DNA from: Paraburkholderia megapolitana
GTDB lineage: Bacteria; Pseudomonadota; Gammaproteobacteria; Burkholderiales; Burkholderiaceae
Assembly: GCF_007556815.1 (NCBI RefSeq)
Contig: NZ_CP041745.1
Coordinates: forward strand, 2,209,001-2,273,000
Direction of reading: 5' to 3'
DNA: 64,000 nt
In this document: in pieces, positions 16,714 to 25,235 of the stretch
Layout: the number at the start of each line of letters is the position of its first letter
How positions within the stretch are numbered: the first letter of the stretch is position 1
Made by a program: the position numbers and the translations under genes
The notes under the pieces: generated by a model
What the model saw: only the letters and a program-made list of their open reading frames with translations
Database searches by the model: none
What the model was told of the DNA's origin: nothing

Positions 16714-17118
16714 TTTTTTGCTCTTTGGACAAGAATGCCGCTTTAATAATACGTGGTAACGACGCCTGAGCCCACTGGATTTTACCCTTATACGTTAAAT
16801 CCATGTCCGAGCGACTCTTGTCGAGGCATTTTATGAAATATCTCTGTATTTTAATAACGAGATTTAGTACAGAAAAGACCAGCGAGCTGATGATAGTTGC
16901 CTGCCTGCGGTCGCACTGGTCGGACGACGGAGAGGCGGATCTACTATCTTTCGCAGCTATCACCGACGAGCCGCCACCTGATATCGCGACTGCCAGCCAC
17001 GACCGCTGCATCATCTTGACGCATAGACTCACGCCAGATTTTCGAGGACTTTGGGGACGCTAATACTGTAACCGCCTGTAGCTTCAACAAACGCAAAGCA
17101 CCGTTCATCGCTCTATGG
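16714..17118. other. 405-bp gap with one doubtful minus-strand ORF
   Basis: No convincing gene. A minus-strand frame (about 17032 to 16685, GTG start) overlaps the start of the 280-residue gene by 29 bases. Its product ends with a natural-looking basic stretch (KGKIQWAQASLPRIIKAAFL), so it may be the tail of a decayed gene or a short coupled ORF. The first half is low quality. The promoter of the 15871-16713 gene should also lie here. Confidence 0.4.
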
Positions 17119-17790
17119 TTACTTGATTTTCCCTCGTACCCACAAAATGTTAATCACCGTCTTTCCAAGTGGCTCCGCATCTGCAAAGCAAATCGGATCA
17201 TCAACGTATGCGTTCAAAGCAACTGCGACCTCTTCAGGTCTAAAACGCGGTGCGGTACCAATGTGTCTCTCCTGCGCTGCAACGTGCTGAGGATCAGCCG
17301 ATGGCGCACTCCGTAAGGCAGTGACTATTTTTTCGTGGAAGGCACGGTCACTCTCGCGATTAACCCAAGATTGTTCCTCGACCGCGTCGTAACCGAAGCT
17401 TCTAAATAGTGCCATTAAGAAGGTCGCACACGTAAGGCCCTCACCGTCCGTCGATGCGATGAATTTGCCAGCATCGTCAAATTGCGATCCAAGCGCATAG
17501 TTTAGCCCATAAGGCATCGAGCCTACATTTGCGTTATAGACTGCTAGCGCCCATGTAGCGAACATGTTTGCCTCTTCGTCGTCAAACGACGGACAAGCAA
17601 CCCAACCGTATCCCGGGTCGGGGCGGCCACACTTCAAGTGATGATGCCAGGCGAGATGAAGAAATTGGATGTCGCGACTACCAGCTCGAAACAGCAGACC
17701 GACATGGCGCTGATCCAACGCGCCACCGATCGCGACCCCGATACGCCCCATCTCCTCCGCTAGCGGACCCGTAACATGAACATCTAGCAT
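17119..17790 (-). CDS. Operon gene C: possible permuted papain-fold (NlpC/P60-like) protein
   Basis: A 223-residue protein without signal peptide. It has HVGLLFRAGSRDIQFLHLAW near residues 29-48 and, much later, GEGLTCATFLMALFRSFG near 117-134. A His motif on strands followed by a Cys at the start of a helix is the order seen in circularly permuted papain-like (LRAT/YiiX-type) enzymes, so H29 or a neighbour and the Cys of TCATFL could be a catalytic pair. This is inference; no family name can be given. The start lies 4 bp after the stop of gene B, so it is co-transcribed with genes A and B. Confidence 0.72.
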   Translation of the reverse strand: MLDVHVTGPLAEEMGRIGVAIGGALDQRHVGLLFRAGSRDIQFLHLAWHHHLKCGRPDPGYGWVACPSFDDEEANMFATWALAVYNANVGSMPYGLNYALGSQFDDAGKFIASTDGEGLTCATFLMALFRSFGYDAVEEQSWVNRESDRAFHEKIVTALRSAPSADPQHVAAQERHIGTAPRFRPEEVAVALNAYVDDPICFADAEPLGKTVINILWVRGKIK

Positions 17791-17794
17791 CTCA

Positions 17795-18532
17795 TTAAAG
17801 TCCGCGCAGCATCTTCTTATCGTTGAGATTCTTTTCCCTCAGCACCGTTCGAGTACCTTCGAAAAACCGTTGCCAAGCACCGAGTTTGTCTTTGGCCCGA
17901 AAGGTGGCGCGCAGCATGCCCACACTAGCCCAAACGGTGATCTGACTAGGTTGCGCGTGAGCTAACACCCGATCAATCCTAGCTAGATTGTTCGCTCTAA
18001 ACGCGCGCTCGATAAAATCAAAGCCGAATTCCAGCGCCGGTTGTCCATCGTCAACTACAGATAGACGGTACAGCGCTGACAGAAACTGGTCCGTCTCTGA
18101 TACATATGAAGTGTCAGCTTGCGATTCACGGTAATCTTCCTGCACACCCGACCAATACAAACGCAAATCTCTTGAGCAACCCATCGTAAGAGAGATCTGG
18201 TCCATCGATAAATCCACGTACCCTACGACCGTCGCACCCGTGCGCGAAACACGGCCCATCGGAAAATTCACGTACGTTATAGTCGTTTCACTCTCGGCAT
18301 GCCGACACCAACCTGCCAACGATCCCGCATCGACGCGCAATCGCTCAAACCATTGTCCGGCTTCACCCGTTTGATAAAATGCTGTGGCAGGTAAATATTC
18401 GATCCCGAGGCGTGTTAACCCTTCCACCGCTGGCGTAACAACAAATTGACGTTCAAACTCACCAAGGTCAAAGAGTGAGCCATCCGCACCAAAACATTGA
18501 TCTGTCGCAGCGCTATAAGCAACCTCGCTCAT
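17795..18532 (-). CDS. Operon gene B: unknown protein
   Basis: A 245-residue soluble protein, rich in aromatic residues in its first half (ERQFVVTPAVEGLTRLGIEY, TITYVNFPMGRVSRTG) and helical at the end (RAFRANNLARIDRVLAHAQ). No signal peptide, membrane segment or known motif is visible. Its ATG overlaps the stop of gene A by four bases (ATGA) with a GGAAGGGG ribosome site, and gene C follows after 4 bp. The tight coupling implies that A, B and C act in one complex or pathway. Confidence 0.72.
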   Translation of the reverse strand: MSEVAYSAATDQCFGADGSLFDLGEFERQFVVTPAVEGLTRLGIEYLPATAFYQTGEAGQWFERLRVDAGSLAGWCRHAESETTITYVNFPMGRVSRTGATVVGYVDLSMDQISLTMGCSRDLRLYWSGVQEDYRESQADTSYVSETDQFLSALYRLSVVDDGQPALEFGFDFIERAFRANNLARIDRVLAHAQPSQITVWASVGMLRATFRAKDKLGAWQRFFEGTRTVLREKNLNDKKMLRGL

Positions 18533-19245
18533 TTTATATCCCCTTCCTCGAACATCTCGCGACTCAACGCCGTAAACTCGTCCAGCAATCCCCGCAAATC
18601 TTGAGTATTCAACTGGAGAAGCACCTCCGGCGCAGTGCTGAGATCCACCTCACATCTCACACCGAAAATAGGAAGCGCCGAAGATGCTCCAGTGGAAGTC
18701 GAAAACTGTGTAATCTGAGCTGCCGACCATTTTGAAAGTCGGTTAATTTCCGTTCCTGGCATCAAACGAGATTCGCGAGGACGATTGATCTGATAAAACA
18801 AATCCCTCGATTCGACATCCACCGTCACACCTGATAGTAACTCGCCCAATATACGATAACCGTCCTCACGCGCTGAAACCGGTATCGTTGCGGTCATCCC
18901 AAAAGCGACACGTGACGCATGTGTAAAGAACTCGACGTGCTCAGAAATCAAGTCAACAAGTGCAGACTGAGCGCTTTGCACCGAACCAAGCGACGGAAAG
19001 CCCCCCGTCGCCACGCCATGGTATACAACGTCCATTCGGCCCGGAGTAGTGGAACAGATCAACCGCCCATCCCTAAACGGGCCTTGTTCAGTCACTGCTT
19101 GAGCCGCCAGCAGTTCGTTCCTCGTCTCCGGTGCAATCGTTGTCAGAACTTCCCATACTTTTGTCGGCATGGGTCGACCAACCCCGTAAAAACAGGTGAC
19201 TCGAACAAATTCCGCCTGCCAACGCTCCAGCGCAACGCGCGCCAT
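18529..19245 (-). CDS. Operon gene A: unknown protein, weakly TIGR04255-like
   Basis: A 238-residue soluble protein and first gene of the A-B-C operon. The ATG at 19245 has GGCGAGG upstream. The closing third (PIFGVRCEVDLSTAPEVLLQ ... LLDEFTALSREMFEEG) has the shape of the TIGR04255 family, a sporadic family of about 250 residues often found in islands, but the similarity is weak by eye and I do not commit to it. The gene starts 191 bp after the rep gene on the same strand, so it sits in the cargo slot behind rep of the inverted inovirus arm. Confidence 0.7.
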   Translation of the reverse strand: MARVALERWQAEFVRVTCFYGVGRPMPTKVWEVLTTIAPETRNELLAAQAVTEQGPFRDGRLICSTTPGRMDVVYHGVATGGFPSLGSVQSAQSALVDLISEHVEFFTHASRVAFGMTATIPVSAREDGYRILGELLSGVTVDVESRDLFYQINRPRESRLMPGTEINRLSKWSAAQITQFSTSTGASSALPIFGVRCEVDLSTAPEVLLQLNTQDLRGLLDEFTALSREMFEEGDIK

Positions 19246-19436
19246 AATTACCTCGCCGCCCTAAATGATTACCAGTTTGGCAGAATTTATCACAGCAGGT
19301 GGGACTGTCTGCGACAAATACCGGACATCGGCATCGGTACCGACCACGTACCCAATTACGACCGTGATTCTGCCTTCTTTAGTTCCGCCCTCTCGCCCGC
19401 TGCGGCCCAACAGCCGCCCGTTTCGTTACGTCCAGC

Positions 19437-20216
19437 TTACAGCTCGCGTGTGGAGAGCCAAAAGCACCCCAACTCCTGCCGCCAGAACGTCTGACACCGG
19501 TCAAGCGTCGCGCCAACCCGCTTCGCCGCCGCAAAAGCGATCTTGAGAGCCTGCACGGGATCGTCCGACAGGATGTGATCGATCGACATGCGTTCCGGCA
19601 CCACGACGCCCCGGCTCGTCCAGTAGCGCTTTTCGTTCATCGCGTGCTCTGAAAAGCCCTTCGCGATGTACTTGGCAAGGTAGGCAGCGAGCTTGTGCCT
19701 CAATCCCCTTTCCTTGAACGGGTTACGCACGTGGATATTGCCGTTGTCGAACCCAACAACGCTTTGCCAGATCGAGCGCAACACACGATAGTTCTGCCGG
19801 CCACAGACGGCCACGTGAAGGTGCCAGGCGCCCCGTTTCTGCCGTTCGGCCACCGCGACATACTGAAACCCGCCAAGTGCCCCCAGTCGACGCCTTAGTG
19901 TATCGAAATCACGTTTCAGCCGCGTCTTGTCCTCCATATTCTCGCGGTAGGTCAGCGTAATCATCCGGTCCGCGCCAATCGCCTTGCAGCGAAGCCGGAC
20001 CTGTTGTTTCGCACGCTTGGCCGCGTCCATCAAATTGTCTTCGGTGTTCTCAGACTCGCCGCGCTTCGCCTTCGGCATCGCACTGAGACGTTGAGCGCCC
20101 ATGTAGCGGTCAAACCGCGTGGCCGTGATCTCCACCTGTCCATCACCGAAGTTACGGCCACGAATCACCCACTCGCGCCGGAACGCCGAGAAATCCCCTA
20201 TACTTTCGACGCGCAT
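19437..20216 (-). CDS. Inovirus rolling-circle replication initiator (HUH endonuclease)
   Basis: The protein is 259 residues from the ATG at 20216, chosen because AAGGGA lies just upstream; the longer frame to 20291 has no such site. The metal-binding HUH motif is WHLHVAV (near residue 140) and the catalytic tyrosines are in YLAKYIAKGF (near residue 190), the Y-x3-Y arrangement of phage rep proteins. A basic helix-rich part (AAKRAKQQVRLRCKAIG) precedes them. It nicks the phage origin to start rolling-circle replication. The probable origin repeat lies upstream at 20447-20623. The gene appears intact although the secretin of the same arm is truncated. Confidence 0.88.
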   Translation of the reverse strand: MRVESIGDFSAFRREWVIRGRNFGDGQVEITATRFDRYMGAQRLSAMPKAKRGESENTEDNLMDAAKRAKQQVRLRCKAIGADRMITLTYRENMEDKTRLKRDFDTLRRRLGALGGFQYVAVAERQKRGAWHLHVAVCGRQNYRVLRSIWQSVVGFDNGNIHVRNPFKERGLRHKLAAYLAKYIAKGFSEHAMNEKRYWTSRGVVVPERMSIDHILSDDPVQALKIAFAAAKRVGATLDRCQTFWRQELGCFWLSTREL

Positions 20217-20248
20217 TGCAAATTCCCTTGTAATGCGCTGCTGTACCA

Positions 20249-20286
20249 AGCCCACACCGTTGCTGCGATGTGGGCTTTCTTTTTCC
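20249..20286 (+). terminator. Hairpin with T-rich tail, plus strand
   Basis: AGCCCACA (20249-20256) pairs with TGTGGGCT (20269-20276), followed by TTTCTTTTT. On the plus strand it is a good terminator. On the minus strand the same stem lies in the leader just before rep, so it may also shape rep expression. Confidence 0.6.
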
Positions 20287-20446
20287 TGCAACCACCCTTC
20301 CCTAACCGCTACCTGCTCACCGTGTCCCGGTCTGCGCCGTTGTCGGCGGTGTTTCTACGTTAAGTGTCCCTGATTCAAGTTTAGGGACTCGCTTGCAGCA
20401 CGGCGCCCGCGCGCCCCACTCACAAGCCACTGCGGCGCACCAGCGC

Positions 20447-20623
20447 CCATAACAGCGGCTTTGCAGCGAGGGGTTGCCCGCCAGCCGCAATGTCTTCGTT
20501 TCTCCGCTCGCGTCCGTACCCGCTACTCGGTCCGGCGGGCCGCGCTGAGCCGCGCGATAACCGCCACCACTCCGCAGGCCCGCTGCAGCCGCCCATCGCT
20601 CCGGCAACGTGCCGGACACTCCC
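20447..20623 (-). repeat. Inovirus intergenic (probable origin/packaging) repeat, copy 2
   Basis: This is the inverted counterpart of 4987-5160. It lies between a secretin remnant/TonB-like cargo gene and rep on the minus strand, the standard place of the filamentous phage origin. A further short inverted repeat, GTCCCT/AGGGAC, at about 20368-20390 may belong to the same functional region. The gap 20217-20681 contains no convincing gene; the ORF that spans it is conserved only because the DNA is. Confidence 0.7.
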
Positions 20624-20681
20624 AACGCTAGTCGCAGTATTTCGAGAACAGTCAGCTTCTCCACCGCAACCGCACGCCACG

Positions 20682-21107
20682 TTATCGCCCATTGATGTCA
20701 AAGGAGATCGGGAGAACATACGAGGCGCGAACGGGCTTACCATCAATCATCAGGGGTTCGCACGACGTGTACTTCAACGACTCAATGGCAGCCTCATCAA
20801 GGCGAGGATATCCACTACTCTGGACTACCTCGCTTTTCTCAAACTTGCCGTCTGGATCAAGAAAGATTCTCGCCTTGACCACTCCCCGTTCTCCAGCATC
20901 GAAAGACGCTTTCGGATATTTCGGACTAGCCATTTGACAGCTACGGCGACCGGCTGCAATTGGGTGTAACGGCCTGACAACCGTCTGAGACTCCTGATCC
21001 GGCGAAGCCGGTTTCGTGTCGTACACATCCACTTTGAACGACTGCGGCCCCGAGGAGCATGCACCCACCACAAGAGCAGCCAGCGCCGTCACTATGCGAT
21101 ATCTCAT
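20682..21107 (-). CDS. Lipoprotein with TonB C-terminal-like domain
   Basis: A 141-residue protein with a lipoprotein signal (ALAALVVGACSSG, Cys near 16). The mature part resembles a TonB_C domain: PKYPKASFDAGERGVVKARI, then FLDPDGKFEKSEVVQSSGYP and LDEAAIESLKY. There is no proline-rich linker or inner-membrane anchor, so it cannot act as a classical TonB; free-standing TonB_C lipoproteins of this size occur in Burkholderiaceae with unknown role. It lies between the secretin remnant and the phage origin on the same strand, so it looks like phage-borne cargo that might alter the envelope or the TolA/TonB-type receptor pathway. Confidence 0.75.
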   Translation of the reverse strand: MRYRIVTALAALVVGACSSGPQSFKVDVYDTKPASPDQESQTVVRPLHPIAAGRRSCQMASPKYPKASFDAGERGVVKARIFLDPDGKFEKSEVVQSSGYPRLDEAAIESLKYTSCEPLMIDGKPVRASYVLPISFDINGR

Positions 21108-21181
21108 AACTGATCTTCCTGCCGTTTTTTACGAAACCAGCACACTACCCGAACAAACACCGTCTTTTGGCACAGCTGGAA

Positions 21182-21510
21182 TCAGATCTTCTGGACCTGC
21201 AGCACCAGCACGACCTCAGTGCGTCCTTTCAACGTCGCATGACCCACTAAAAGCGCCGGTAGAAAGCGCTCACGGCTGTTCGACGCCGTGTCTGAATGCT
21301 GTATCAGACCGCCAAGCACCACGACCTCACCATCGCGCAGATTCGCCACCGCCTGCAATGAGCGCGTGTTCTTTGTCGGCGACCCACTGACGCCCGATGT
21401 CGTGCTGACAAAGCTCGAAATCTCTTCATCTACGTTCAACCGAATAACGTCCTCCATCACCAGCGGTGTAACGTTGAAAATCACACCGGCGTCCTGATAC
21501 TCAATCTCAC
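21182..21510 (-). pseudogene. Truncated inovirus secretin, C-terminal part only
   Basis: The frame reads YQDAGVIFNVTP, then EEISSFVSTTSGVSGSPTKN and GGLIQHSDTASNSRERFLP and ends VLQVQKI, matching the last quarter of the intact secretin at 3382-4716 residue by residue in layout. Homology starts abruptly at about 21510, where it is joined to a rep fragment. Signal peptide, N domains and most of the pore are missing, so it cannot form a channel. Confidence 0.85.
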
Positions 21511-21619
21511 CGCGCTTCGTCTACGGCATCGCACAGAGGCGCTGAGCCCCCATGTGCCGATCAAACCGCCTAGCCGTTTTTCCACCTGTCCATCGCCGAC
21601 GTTACGACCGCGAATCACC
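21511..21619 (-). pseudogene. Fragment of a second inovirus rep gene
   Basis: The DNA closely follows 20069-20175 inside the intact rep gene, in the same orientation, with many substitutions and small gaps (shared CGCGCTTCG, GGTCAAACCGC-like and CCACCTGTCCATC blocks). It is only about 110 bp and out of frame, joined directly to the secretin remnant. It shows that at least one further inovirus copy once lay here and was deleted. Confidence 0.75.
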
Positions 21620-21678
21620 AGTACGACCGTCGAACAGGTCAGGCGTCACGTGATCGGCCGGGCATCTAGACATGTCGA

Positions 21679-21873
21679 TTAACTACGGAAGGAATTGACC
21701 GGCGCATCGACTTCAACCGGCGCGAGGGTGAGGAAATTCGGCTGACGGCCCTGCCGATACAACTCGGTGCGGGCCTTGTCTCGCGCGCATTCGTCATCGC
21801 GGGCGCGGACCTCGACGGTTGCAACACGCGTATGCGCGTGCTGCGTGTAGCCGTGAACTCGATTTGTAGGCAC
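21679..21873 (-). CDS. Small inovirus-type protein, GTG start
   Basis: A 64-residue frame beginning with GTG at 21873, preceded by GGGGGTGA at good spacing. The product (VHGYTQHAHTRVATVEVRAR ... LYRQGRQPNFLTLAPVEVDA) has regular beta-strand-like spacing and natural composition. Small soluble proteins of this kind lie near rep in inovirus genomes, and one such gene is usually the single-strand DNA binding protein, but this one is not identified. It may survive as a relic of the deleted phage copy. Confidence 0.5.
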   Translation of the reverse strand: MPTNRVHGYTQHAHTRVATVEVRARDDECARDKARTELYRQGRQPNFLTLAPVEVDAPVNSFRS

Positions 21874-22003
21874 AAATCACCCCCGAGTCAGTTCGCTTTT
21901 GTAGACCATTCTTCCGACCGCGCCGCATCCGAATTTCTCAGACCGCTAGAATCGCGCCGCGCGTCATATAAACCAGCGACACACACAGGGAGAGCGCCAC
22001 ACC

Positions 22004-22156
22004 ATGTACAAACCCATCATCTATGGTGTGCCCATCATCGCGGCCTGGCTATCCGGCAAGACAGCCTATGAAGCTGGATGGACCGCAACCGGCCTCATCA
22101 TCATCACGGCCGCCGCCCTCGCTACCTGCGCTTACGCATTCCTCATCTGGCACTAG
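22004..22156 (+). CDS. Small two-helix membrane protein (50 aa)
   Basis: A 50-residue product starting MYKPIIYGVPIIAAWL and containing a second hydrophobic stretch (TGLIIITAAALATCAYAFLI). A GGGAGAG ribosome site precedes the ATG, and a weak stem-loop (CCCGCC/GGCGGG followed by GTTT) follows the stop. Size and topology fit a phage minor membrane protein. It is at the edge of the inovirus remains, just before the insertion-sequence debris. Confidence 0.55.
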   Translation: MYKPIIYGVPIIAAWLSGKTAYEAGWTATGLIIITAAALATCAYAFLIWH

Positions 22157-22202
22157 CCCGCCCTGCCGCTCACATAGGCGGGGTTTACCCAGTGGGATCA
22201 CG

Positions 22203-22440
22203 TTGTCGAAGGAAACCGTGCGGCATCTGATGACGGATGCCGGCTTATGGATCCCACGCCGGCAACGTCCACCGAAGATCTACCCGCCGCGGGCACGGCG
22301 CGCGTGCCTGGGCGAACTGGTCCAGATAGATGGCAGCGATCACCCGTGGTTCGACCAGCACCATCACAACGTCAAGTCTTGCACCGGCGCCCTGCCCGGC
22401 CGAAAACGTTCAGGAACACCACGATCGCGCTCGCAAACGT
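22203..22440 (+). pseudogene. ISNCY-type transposase fragment
   Basis: Translation gives LSKETVRHLMTDAGLWIPRR followed by CLGELVQIDGSDHPWF, the segment of ISNCY-family transposases leading into the catalytic domain (ELVQIDGS contains the first Asp). The frame is then lost and a short related stretch (ENVQEHHDRARKR-like after shifting) follows. Both ends of the element are missing; about 240 bp survive. Confidence 0.7.
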
Positions 22441-22511
22441 CGAGTTGATATTTGTACCCGAATCACACGACAGGTCGGCGAAAGTTGCAATTTGGATCGT
22501 TGACGCTGTCT

Positions 22512-23003
22512 AGGGGCAACTGTAGGATTCTTGAGCATTGAACCGCTCCGTGAATTTCGAATTTTCCGTGGAGCGTGCGGATAAATCAGTTCGGCCTTGT
22601 ACAGGCCATTGATCGCCCAGGCCAGTGCATTGCCCCAGCTGTTACCGACGGATGGCTTGATGCCGGCCGCGGCTAGTCGTTCGTTGTATTGATGTATTGA
22701 GGTCTCCTATCGGAGTATTGGATCAACGTACTTCCGTTGTGGTGTTGTAAAGCGTGCATCTGGGACGACGTCTGTGGTCATCGATGAACTCACGCGCCAG
22801 CCGACCATGCGCAGGACGAAGATGTCGATCGCGAACGCGACATAGCGCCCGTCCCGCCACGTCGAAACGTAGGTGAAATCTGAAACCCGGAGCTGGTTCG
22901 GCCGGTCAGTCTTGCCCTGTTAGGGACGCTCGCCGCAAAGCTCTTGCACTACGCGTATGGCCCGTTCGCGAATTTCAGCAGAAAACTTGTTCGATTTATT
23001 CAT
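22512..23003 (-). pseudogene. IS3-family insertion sequence remnant
   Basis: On the minus strand, 23003 begins an OrfA start (MNKSNKFSAEIRERAIRVVQ) that stops after 27 residues. A deletion joins this to an OrfB catalytic core (DFTYVSTWRDGRYVAFAIDI, then WRVSSSMTTDVV), and after another break to the end of OrfB (WGNALAWAINGLYKAELIYP). Stops and frame changes show it is dead. No intact terminal repeats were seen. Confidence 0.78.
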
Positions 23004-23081
23004 GGCTCCATTCGAGCCTCCGCCAAATCGGGGGCGGTTCGTCTTGATTGCTATTTAAACTTCAGAGTGCGGGATTATAAA

Positions 23082-25097
23082 ATGCTCACAATCGGGTTTA
23101 GTGGTGGAATAAATAACGTCCATGATGTGACGTATCCGCATGATACTCAACTGGGGCACGACTCGGCGGCTGTTCTTGTAGAAGACGGAGTGGTAGTCGC
23201 GGCCATTGAGCAGGAGCGACTGGATCGCATCAAGCATTCCAACAAACGCTCTTCGCAGGCGATACGTGCCTGTCTGGATATCCACGGAGTGCGCGCTTCC
23301 GATGTCGATGCATTTGCATATTATAACGATGAATCATTTACCGATTTCATTATAAGAGACATGTATTTGCACAACGGAAAATTGCCGCCCATGAAATCAA
23401 TAAGGGCGTTTTTCCGTGACAATCTGAGTGCGGATCTCGGTGTTGATATCGATGCTGATAAGATAAATTTTGTGGATCATCACCAGTGTCATGCTGTCAG
23501 CGCGCTTGCGATGTCGACGTTCGACACAGGCCTCATCATAACATTGGATGGATTCGGAAATTATGATTCGGGGACCGTGTATTTAAGCAAGGAACGTCAG
23601 CTGCAAAAGATTCACAGCTATTCACGATCCCAATCGCTTGGACTCTTCTACGATCATGTCATAAAGTTGCTTGGTTATAGAATGTTCGATGAATATAAGG
23701 TGATGGGTCTTGCGCCGTACGGAAATCCAGATCGCTTCAAACCAATATTCGATCAATTTTATTCCCTGAAGCCGGATGGTGAGTACGACCTTAATTTCTT
23801 TGAAATCCCCCATGCAATTCTCGGGGCGCTAGGTCCGGGCGCGGCGCCGCGGCAGAAAGGTGAAGCCTTTACGCAAGAGCACAAAGACATTGCCGCTGCG
23901 TTGCAGGATGTACTCGAGACTATCGGCCTTCATATAGCCCGCCACTTCCAGCAGCACACCGGGATGCGAAATCTCGCTCTCGCGGGGGGCGTGGCGCATA
24001 ACTGCAGCATGAATGGGAAGTTGTTATATGAGGGAATGTTTGACGAGATCTTCGTACAACCGGCCGCGCACGATGCGGGTTGCGCGCTGGGAGCTGCCCT
24101 CGAAATCGATCGAAATTTTCGGATGGAAAGCAGACAAACGATTTTGCCGCATGTTTTTCTAGGAAAGGATATTGGACCTCACGAAGAAATCGAGAATGAG
24201 GTTTCGCTCTGGAGTGCATTTGCCGATGTTGTCGAGCTTACCGATCGCTCGAAAGAAGTTGCGTCCCTGATCGCAGACGGCGCGGTGATCGGATGGGTCC
24301 AGGGGCGCTCGGAATTCGGTCCACGTTCGTTGGGTAATCGAAGCATTCTGGCTGATCCTCGCCCGGAAGAGAATAAACGGATTATCAATGCCATAGTCAA
24401 GAAACGCGAGGCATATCGTCCGTTCGCACCTTCCGTGCTTGAAGAATACGTGGCGGAATATTTCGAAGTGGGAAAATCTCAGGTAAATTTCCCATATATG
24501 ACATTCGTGCTTCGAACAAGGCGGTCGTCTCCTCGGCTTGGTGCGGTGACCCATATTGACGGGACCGCAAGGGTTCAAACCGTTTCCAAATCGACCAATA
24601 TGCGTTTTTGGGAATTGATCAATGCGTTCCGCGAGAAAACGGGTGTTCCGGTCCTGTTGAATACCTCTTTTAACAACAACGCCGAACCGATCATAGATTC
24701 CGTTCAAGATGCATTCGCATGTTTTTTTACCACCGAACTGAACTACCTTGTGGTCGATAACTATCTGATTGCGAGAAAACCGACCTGGCGAAGCCGCTTT
24801 GGCGAGTTCACTGTTGCAATTCCCGACCACATATATCTTAAGAAGGCCCAGTCTTACGCCGGCAATTCCACGGCCGTTCCGGTTCTTTCCCTCGTCAATA
24901 TGGTGACTGCCGAAGAACAATCGCTTTCCCGGGACGCACACGCGTTACTGGAACTCGCGGATGGCGAAGCCACGATCGATGAGTTGATCGAGCGAGGTGA
25001 GCGAAGTGCAACGCGAGAAAGCTTGATAGCTGAATTCGATGCCCTTTGGTCCCTACGAATGATCAATCTGCGCCCAAAGGCGGCGGCAAGAAAATAG
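23082..25097 (+). CDS. O-carbamoyltransferase (NodU/CmcH/TobZ family) with C-terminal extension
   Basis: The protein is 671 residues from the ATG at 23082, where family similarity starts (MLTIGFSGGINNVHD). The N-terminal Kae1-like domain shows GHDSAAVLVEDG, EQERLDRIKHS, the metal-site VDHHQCHAVSAL and LAGGVAHNCSMNG. The C-terminal YrdC-like domain has GRSEFGPRSLGNRSILADPR and NTSFNNNAEPI. It would move a carbamoyl group from carbamoyl phosphate, via an adenylate, to a hydroxyl of a sugar or natural product. Beyond the usual end (about residue 565) an extra region ends with a PqqD-like helical segment (LLELADGEATIDELIERGE). The gene is AT-richer than the core chromosome and starts right behind IS debris, so it was probably acquired; its partner pathway is not in the window. 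Confidence 0.88.
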   Translation: MLTIGFSGGINNVHDVTYPHDTQLGHDSAAVLVEDGVVVAAIEQERLDRIKHSNKRSSQAIRACLDIHGVRASDVDAFAYYNDESFTDFIIRDMYLHNGKLPPMKSIRAFFRDNLSADLGVDIDADKINFVDHHQCHAVSALAMSTFDTGLIITLDGFGNYDSGTVYLSKERQLQKIHSYSRSQSLGLFYDHVIKLLGYRMFDEYKVMGLAPYGNPDRFKPIFDQFYSLKPDGEYDLNFFEIPHAILGALGPGAAPRQKGEAFTQEHKDIAAALQDVLETIGLHIARHFQQHTGMRNLALAGGVAHNCSMNGKLLYEGMFDEIFVQPAAHDAGCALGAALEIDRNFRMESRQTILPHVFLGKDIGPHEEIENEVSLWSAFADVVELTDRSKEVASLIADGAVIGWVQGRSEFGPRSLGNRSILADPRPEENKRIINAIVKKREAYRPFAPSVLEEYVAEYFEVGKSQVNFPYMTFVLRTRRSSPRLGAVTHIDGTARVQTVSKSTNMRFWELINAFREKTGVPVLLNTSFNNNAEPIIDSVQDAFACFFTTELNYLVVDNYLIARKPTWRSRFGEFTVAIPDHIYLKKAQSYAGNSTAVPVLSLVNMVTAEEQSLSRDAHALLELADGEATIDELIERGERSATRESLIAEFDALWSLRMINLRPKAAARK

Positions 25098-25235
25098 CCA
25101 GTGCGATTCCCAAAGACAACGTCACACCGTTGAAACGAGCGCGGAGGAGTGCGTAGCGGAAGATGCACAACCGCTTACGCGATCCTTCGCGTTGTTTCTT
25201 CTCAAGGCGCTCGTAGCTTGTGATCCGCGACTCCG

